A DNA stretch of 64,000 nucleotides, from contig JAGFBZ010001254.1 of NCBI GenBank assembly GCA_018398805.1, forward strand, positions 496,001 to 560,000, in the 5' to 3' direction. The stretch is from Hirundichthys speculiger (taxonomy: Eukaryota > Chordata > Actinopteri > Beloniformes > Exocoetidae). Positions 57,901 through 64,000 of the stretch are shown here, piece by piece. The notes under the pieces are model-generated. The model was not told where the DNA came from. It worked only from the letters and a program-made list of their open reading frames with translations, and searched no databases. Both the position numbers and the translations under genes were made by a program. Each line of letters opens with the position of its first letter. The stretch's first letter is position 1.

Positions 57901-60900
57901 TTTAAAAAAAAAATCCTAAGCTACTATTGAACCCTTTTGAAGCAGCTTTTGACCTTTTCCAACCTTGTTATGCATATTCATTCATGTGATTATGCTTACT
58001 TTGAGATGGAAAAGGAACAGACACAATCAGCAGCAGTAGGACAAAACAATATATAAAATCAATTTTAACTTCAGTGAAATTGTGAAACAATTGTAGCACT
58101 TGTAACTGCTGATCAAAACCTTTACAGCCTTTATAAGTTGATTTTAGAATTAATTATGTTTTTCCTCTGTCCACTTTCTCAGCTACGAGAGATTGCCTAC
58201 AGGATTTACCTCTATCCCAACGCAGATCTAATGCAGTGTCTGGAAGAGCTGCTGAAATGCAGATACAAACTGGCCAAACTGGTGGGCTACGAGTCCTATG
58301 GACACAGAGCCCTAAAGGGAACAATGGCCAAAACGCCAGGTTATCATTATTATAATTAATAATATTTAAAATGTTATTATTATTATTATTGTTGTAGGAT
58401 TAATTTGTGTTTGTATTTCAGTATTTGATATGTAATTCTTGGAAATTAATTGGCTATTTTCTCAGACTAATTTAGGTTTAACTTTTGTCACCATGGGTTA
58501 CAGAAAAGACCCTTCTTAGTTATTCCTTCTGTATCTTTAACCTCTGACTCAGAAAGTTGCTGATGTTTTATTTTTCTGACGTTTTGCAGAAACAGTGATG
58601 AACTTTCTCCAGTTGTTAACAGACAAGCTGTCAGACAGGTACAGTTTTCTCTTAATGTGTTTGACCAAAGTTTTACTTGTCCAGCATTCACATTAGCATA
58701 CCTTTGCTCTGTCTCTAAAAGCATTACAAGCTGTAATAAATTGACATTTCCCATGTTATTTAGCCATATATTAAATGCCCATGAAAATGTTCTTCATAGG
58801 GCTATAAAAACATAGATGTACAAATGTGTTCTCAACCACAGTGATGATTTGGTAAATTGTTACTTTTCCATCAGATTTACTATAATAACAAAAAAAAAGG
58901 CTTCTGGCTTTTATCTTCCCATTTCATGTAAGTCTGTTCTTTGTGCGGTGGGGGATGACTCAGACAGTCCAGATATATGCATGCCAGGTTGACCAGGAGA
59001 CTGTAAATTACATACAGGTATAATTGTCAGTTTGTTAGCCTGGCAGCCAGTCCAGGGTGTTCCCCTGCCTTCAGCCAAATGCATGCTGGGATAGGCTCTG
59101 GTCCCTATTGATCCTGTGCAGAAAGAGGTGCGTTCAGCCAGGAATTAATGCCTCCAGTCAGTTAGCTCATAACTTGTTTTTCTTTTCTCAGAACAGCAAA
59201 AGACTTTCAGATGATGAGAGACATGAAGAAGAAACTCAACCCTCGTAATTCTGTGGGTGATTTTTTTTCCCCCCTTTTTTTTCTTTCAAAATAATTTATT
59301 CTTTGCATGTAAGGATATGTTTCTCAGCTCTACAACACTTCTCTGACACCTGCAAATATTACTCACCCCCGCCAGTGGTGTGATTAATATTAATGGTCTC
59401 AGGATTCACTGCTAATTCACTTAGTTGGTTTGCAATTGTTGGACATCACGTGAAAATAAAATACTCTTTTATTTCACAGGATCTAATGGCGTGGGATCAC
59501 CCCTTCCTCAGTGGTGTCTTGCGTGCTGAAAGGCAAGTTTTTATCTCTTGTGAACATTTGAGAAAGTCACGCTCATCTGGATCTTTGTGATGGGTGTTTC
59601 TAATTTCATAATGTTGGTGTCACTGCATCATGCCAGTTCTTTCTCAGGTGTCACTGCTTACAAAAGTTGTTTAAGGGGTTGTCTAACAGCAGCTTTGAGT
59701 AATATAATGTGATAAAATGGATCTGTTCACAGTTAGTGTAATACACATTAAAAGGTCTTTAGCAGTTCCCTTTCTGTCAATTTAAGTATTTCCATATCTG
59801 TGTTTATTTTATGCATTTTATTTATGTACATTTAGTGTTAAATTACAAAAAAAAAAAAAAAAAGTTTTTCTTATGATTTTATTTAAAGCGTCAAACAGTG
59901 GCACTGTGCCTGCCTCTCAGGGGAAGTAAATGTTAACCCCAGCTGCCATACTTTTTGCTGTTATTAGTCAACAGACTGTCTCCAACATTTTACATAGTTC
60001 TGTTCTTAGAGAACTACCTTCATCCTTTCCAGCAGTCACAAGAGACTAATGTCATGAACATGTTCTTGAAGATTATTTTTGTTAGGAATCATGTGTCTTT
60101 ATTCGGTAGAGACCAAGGGCAGAGGCAGGAAGTCTGGATTAAGAGAGCAGCTTCTGTAACCCTCTTCTCTCCACTGCTCATTCGATTCTTGTTTTTTTTT
60201 TTTTTTATACAGTCTTGGTTTTCCCATCAGTAACCATTTTAACTGGGAGTGCTCAAACCATTTTGAAATAAGGTATAATATATAAGCAGGTGTATTCAGA
60301 GCTGGTAAGTTGAGTTCAGCAGTAGTCTGTTATTCATCACTGTGATGTTGAAGCTAAACAACCATTTTGGTTTGATGGTCTTTATCTAAAATGGCTTTTA
60401 AGCAGTGTGAGCGGATCTATTTTTAAGCATGGGTGGTCCCAGGAGACACCACCAAGCCTGAGCCCTGGCAGTCTTTGTCCCACGAGATAAAATCACATAT
60501 GTACCGTTGAGTTTGTTAAAGTCAGGTGCTGTCCAAAATGATTGTCTGGTAAATATCTGCCAGTTTTCATGCATATACTTCCAACTTTTGCTTGTAAAAT
60601 TCTTTCATACACTATTGAAATTGTATGATTGCATAGATTAATGCTTAATGCTTAAAATTGTGCAGAAAATATCTTTAAATAACAGACCAGATCGGAGCTG
60701 AATCTTTTACCTGATTACTAAAACTAGTTTCTCAGCCATACCATAAGTAGAATTTCCTCATCTTTGATGTAATATCAGTAACTTCCTTTTGCTGTTGAAG
60801 GATCTATACACTCACCGGCCACTTTATTAGGTACATCTGTTCAACTGCTCATTAATGCACATTTCTCATCAGCCAATCACATGGCAGCAACTCAATGCAT

Positions 60901-62463
60901 GTAGGCATATAGACATGGTCAAGATGATCTGCAGTTCAAACCAACATCAGAATGGAGAAGAAAGGTGAATTAAGTGACTTTGAATGTGGCATGATTGTTG
61001 GTGCCAGACGGGCTGATCTCAGTATTTCAGAAACTGCTGATCTACTGGGATTTTTACCACAACCATCTCTAGGGTTTACAGAGTATGGCCGAAAAAGAGA
61101 AAATATCCAGTGAGGGGTAGTTCTGTGGGTGTAAATGGCTTGTTGACGCCAGAGGTCAGAGGAGAATGGCCAGACTGGTTCGAGCTGATAGAAAGGCAAC
61201 TGTAACTCAAATACCACTCATTACAACCGAGGTCTGCAGAAGAGCATCTCTGAACGCAGAACACGTCCAACCTTGAGGTGGATGGGCTACAGCAGCTGAA
61301 GACCACACCAGTGTCACTGCTGTCAGCTAAGAACAGGAAACTGAGGCTACAGTTCGCATTGGCTCACCAACATTGGACATTAGACAATTGGAAAAACGTT
61401 GCCTGGTCTTGATTTCTGTTGCAACATTTGGATGGTAGGGTCAGAACTTGGCGTCAACAACATGAAAACATGGATCCATCCTGCCTTGTATCAACGATTC
61501 AGGCTGGTGGTGGTGGTGTAATGGTGTGGGGGATATTTTCCTGTCACACTTTGGGCCCTTTAGTACCAATTGAGTATCCTGTCAACGCCTCAGCCTACCT
61601 GAGTATTGTTGCTGACCACGTCCATCCCTTTATGACCACAGTGTACCCATCTTCTGATGGCTACTTCTACCAGGATAATGCTCCGTGTCATAAAGCAGGA
61701 AGCATCACTCACTGGTTTCTTGAACATGGCAATGAGTTCACTGAACTCAAATGGCCTCCACAGTCACCAGATCTCAATCCAATAGAGCACCTTTGGGATT
61801 TGGTGGAACGAGAGATTCACATGGATGTGCAGCTGACAAATCTGCAGCAACTGTGTGATGTAATCATGTCAGTATGGACCAAACTCTGAGGAATGTTTCC
61901 AGTACCTTGTTGAATCTATGCCACAAAGGATTAAGGCAGTTTTGAAGGCAAAAGGGGATCCCACCCAGTACTAGCGAGGTGTACCTAATAAAGTGACCGG
62001 TGAGTGTATATTACTTATATTCTGATTTCTCTTTTGCTCATTCCAGGTACAACATAGAGCCCAGTCTGTACAGTCCCTACTTGTCTCTTGGTGGCTGTAT
62101 GGAGGGTTTGAACAACCTTTTCTCTCAGCTGTACGGTGTCTCCCTCATGTCTGAGCATCCCAGTACTGGAGAAGTTTGGAGTGAGGATGTCCGCAAACTG
62201 GTAAATTTTCTGTAGTTGTGCAAAATGTCATTGATTGTGTTGATTCTTTGTGCTAAACAGGCGTCTTTACCTCAAAGGAGCTGATGAGTGTTTTCACACC
62301 CTGCTTGGACCAAAATGGTCTTCAAAGATCAAAATCTTTAGATACAGTGTGTCTGTTGAATGTATTATTACATCTGTGTGTCTAGGCTGTGGTGCACGAG
62401 ACGGAGGGATTACTGGGATATATCTACTGTGACTTTTTTCACCGGTCAGATAAACCTCATCAG
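54926..62463 (+). CDS. MIPEP: MIPEP, mitochondrial intermediate peptidase (5' part, truncated by window)
   Basis: Twelve exons: 54926-55069, 55162-55335, 56823-56911, 57082-57169, 57331-57394, 57523-57705, 58183-58339, 58590-58638, 59192-59252, 59480-59532, 62047-62200, 62386-62463. They encode about 431 of roughly 710 residues. This is an M3-family metallopeptidase of the mitochondrial matrix that removes octapeptides from imported precursors after MPP cleavage. It begins with an Arg/Lys-rich presequence ([20 protein letters not shown]), then [68 protein letters not shown] and [20 protein letters not shown]. The zinc-binding HExxH exon lies beyond the right edge. Exon 4 has one extra base (about 57113-57116), which would bring in a TGA at 57161. 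The intron after exon 10 uses a GC donor and contains a Tc1 transposon. Confidence 0.93.
60809..62006 (+). mobile_element. Tc1/mariner transposon (DD36E-type spacing), degenerate
   Basis: A 1,198-bp element bounded by TA (60807-60808 and 62007-62008). Inverted ends begin CACTCACCGGCCACTTTATT and match over about 30 bp with two differences. It contains a decayed transposase and lies wholly within MIPEP intron 10, in the same orientation as the gene. Confidence 0.93.
60952..61974 (+). pseudogene. Tc1/mariner transposase, inactive
   Basis: It starts [20 protein letters not shown] (paired-like helix-turn-helix) and soon loses frame. The catalytic core from 61419 reads [33 protein letters not shown] and [20 protein letters not shown]. 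The second catalytic Asp (QDNAP) and the Glu (PIEHLW) are separated by 36 residues rather than the 34 of most Tc1. The first Asp block is gone: after NVAWS there is a stop where SDES would be expected. A further small deletion near 61887 ends the frame early. Confidence 0.88.
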
Positions 62464-63638
62464 GTACAAAAGCACACACAATACATACTGTGTTTCTTCC
62501 CGTTCAAAAAGAGAATCAAAAACTGGTTCCACCTCCAAACCAATTTTATGAAGTGTTGAAACTTTACACCCATATACGTGTCAATTCTGTTATCAGTGCT
62601 GGCGGGCCCTAAAAATGAACATAGTAAATCAACAAGATATAAGATAAGACATTTGTTTTTTTTTACCATGCAGCAATGGAGTGAAAGTCTCATATTTGTC
62701 ATTTTGCCAATGACTTGTTGGCAGTGTCCTTTTTGGAATTTGAGGCCATAAAGCAGTTGTATGGAGGCTAAAGCTACGTGTAGGCGTGCATGTTTCTACT
62801 TTGAAACACTTAAATTCATGAGAGTCATCATATCAATTCCCATTTCTGTTTTTTCATTTGCACTTTTTCTGTATTGACTTTAGGCTCGGTTTTACTTTAT
62901 TAGATTATCAAAATGCCAATATTACCACGATACCAAAATGCTGTGATTGGTTCAGTCTTCACCCGTGACTCCCAGGCTGAAGCCACGTCTAAGATGACAA
63001 AGGGACAGTCAGTGCTGCTGTGAAGGCTAGAAATGAGTGCACACATAAGAATCTTCTATCTTTCTATGTAATTATGACTCAAAACATCAGATTTGTATAC
63101 ATTTCACAGTTTTACATTTGGGACAGAGAGAAACCTTAACTAGTGTATCTGGTATTATGTGGTGTTAACAGATCTATAAGTGACTAACATGTTAACATTT
63201 GTTTTCAGCATCTTCCGTGATCTTTCTGGTCAGCAGTAACTGAAACAATTTTTCCAGGAGCTGTTTATGTTTTTTGGTTTAGTTTTGCACACGCAACCTT
63301 CATAGACGGATGTCCTGACATTTTCATTTCTCATGCCCTGTCATCATGCTGGTCCAGATGGAGCCAAACAAGTCAGTGCCATGTGATACCGCCATGTCTC
63401 ACAGATGGGAAAAGGTTCATATGTTGGAATGTGTGATTGCAAATAAAAAATGTTTTGTTTTGATCACATTTGTCCAGAAAACAGTATTCCAACATTCCTT
63501 CAGGCATGCCCATTTGTTTCTTAGCAAACAGACAGGTCACACTGTTATGTTTGGAAAATGCTAACTTTCTCTTTGCAGCTCTGCCATGCACACATGTGAA
63601 GTGTTCTTCTGGCTCCTCAGTATTTGCATAAGTTAATG
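62464..63638 (+). other. MIPEP intron 12, no exon found
   Basis: Follows the exon 12 donor (gtacaa). I find no segment resembling the next conserved MIPEP exons, including the HExxH motif, before the window ends. Confidence 0.6.
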
Positions 63639-64000
63639 CAGTGCTTCTCAGTTATTTTCTGCTGCGACCCCCCCGCCCCTCCCGTCCCCCGCCCCTCTAG
63701 GAGGAAAAAGAAAACATTTCACCCCCCACCATCCACCATGACTATTAATAGTATCATTTGTCTATAAAATTGTTGTAAGTACACCACTGCATAATACTGT
63801 ATCCTTATTAACATAAAGGGAAACAAAAAAGAAAGAAATATAGCTCAACTCATAACAAAGAATAACTTTATTAAAATTGTTGTTTAGTCTGTAAAGATTT
63901 AAAGTGCATCAATCCCAACATGGTCACAGTGAAGCCAAGCGCTACATCAGCATCATCATATTTCCTCGTCTGAACTTTCTGGGGACTTTTGTTTGTCTCA
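63639..64000. mobile_element. hAT-like repeat, left part only
   Basis: Begins CAGTGCTTCTCAGTTATTTT and continues into ctgctgcgacccccc, a layout common to fish hAT MITEs. The right end and any target duplication are outside the window, so the call is tentative. Confidence 0.4.

Overview
This is a vertebrate nuclear window, almost certainly from a ray-finned (teleost) fish. The genes are split into many short exons with gt-ag introns. The repeats are the usual fish mix: Tc1/mariner, hAT, a pogo/Tigger-like element, tRNA-derived SINEs, a CR1/L2/Rex1-type LINE and an L1 remnant. I cannot name the species.

Six protein-coding genes can be read. From left to right they are SH3BGR (minus), LCA5L (plus), GET1/WRB (minus), HMGN1 (plus), BRWD1 (plus) and MIPEP (plus, cut by the right edge). 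The first five are in the same order and relative orientation as on human chromosome 21q22.2. MIPEP is on chromosome 13 in human, so a synteny boundary lies at about 52.8-54.9 kb. SH3BGR/LCA5L and GET1/HMGN1 are two head-to-head pairs, each with a start-codon gap under 900 bp. LCA5L and GET1 converge tail to tail over about 500 bp.

Layout: 1-8.4 kb SH3BGR, with acidic micro-exons near the left edge, a hAT MITE and a Tigger-like element; 9.3-12.0 kb LCA5L; 12.5-16.2 kb GET1; 16.9-19.4 kb HMGN1; 19.4-21.7 kb HMGN1 3' region, a Tc1-type MITE and the BRWD1 promoter; 21.7-51.7 kb BRWD1 in 44 coding exons, whose 5.5-kb intron 24 holds nested transposons; 51.7-54.9 kb BRWD1 3'UTR, a second hAT MITE, an L1 fragment and the MIPEP promoter; 54.9-62.5 kb the first 12 MIPEP exons, with a Tc1 element in intron 10; 62.5-64 kb intron and the start of a hAT-like repeat.

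The most important thing to check is that reading frames break by single bases in three BRWD1 exons and one MIPEP exon, while flanking exons, splice sites and intron phases are all intact. Uncorrected assembly indels are the simplest explanation, but real lesions cannot be excluded from the sequence alone. I found no clear sign of an undescribed system. The best leads are the alternative acidic C-terminus of SH3BGR, three GC-AG introns, two long perfect hairpins, and well-preserved transposon nesting with target-site duplications.
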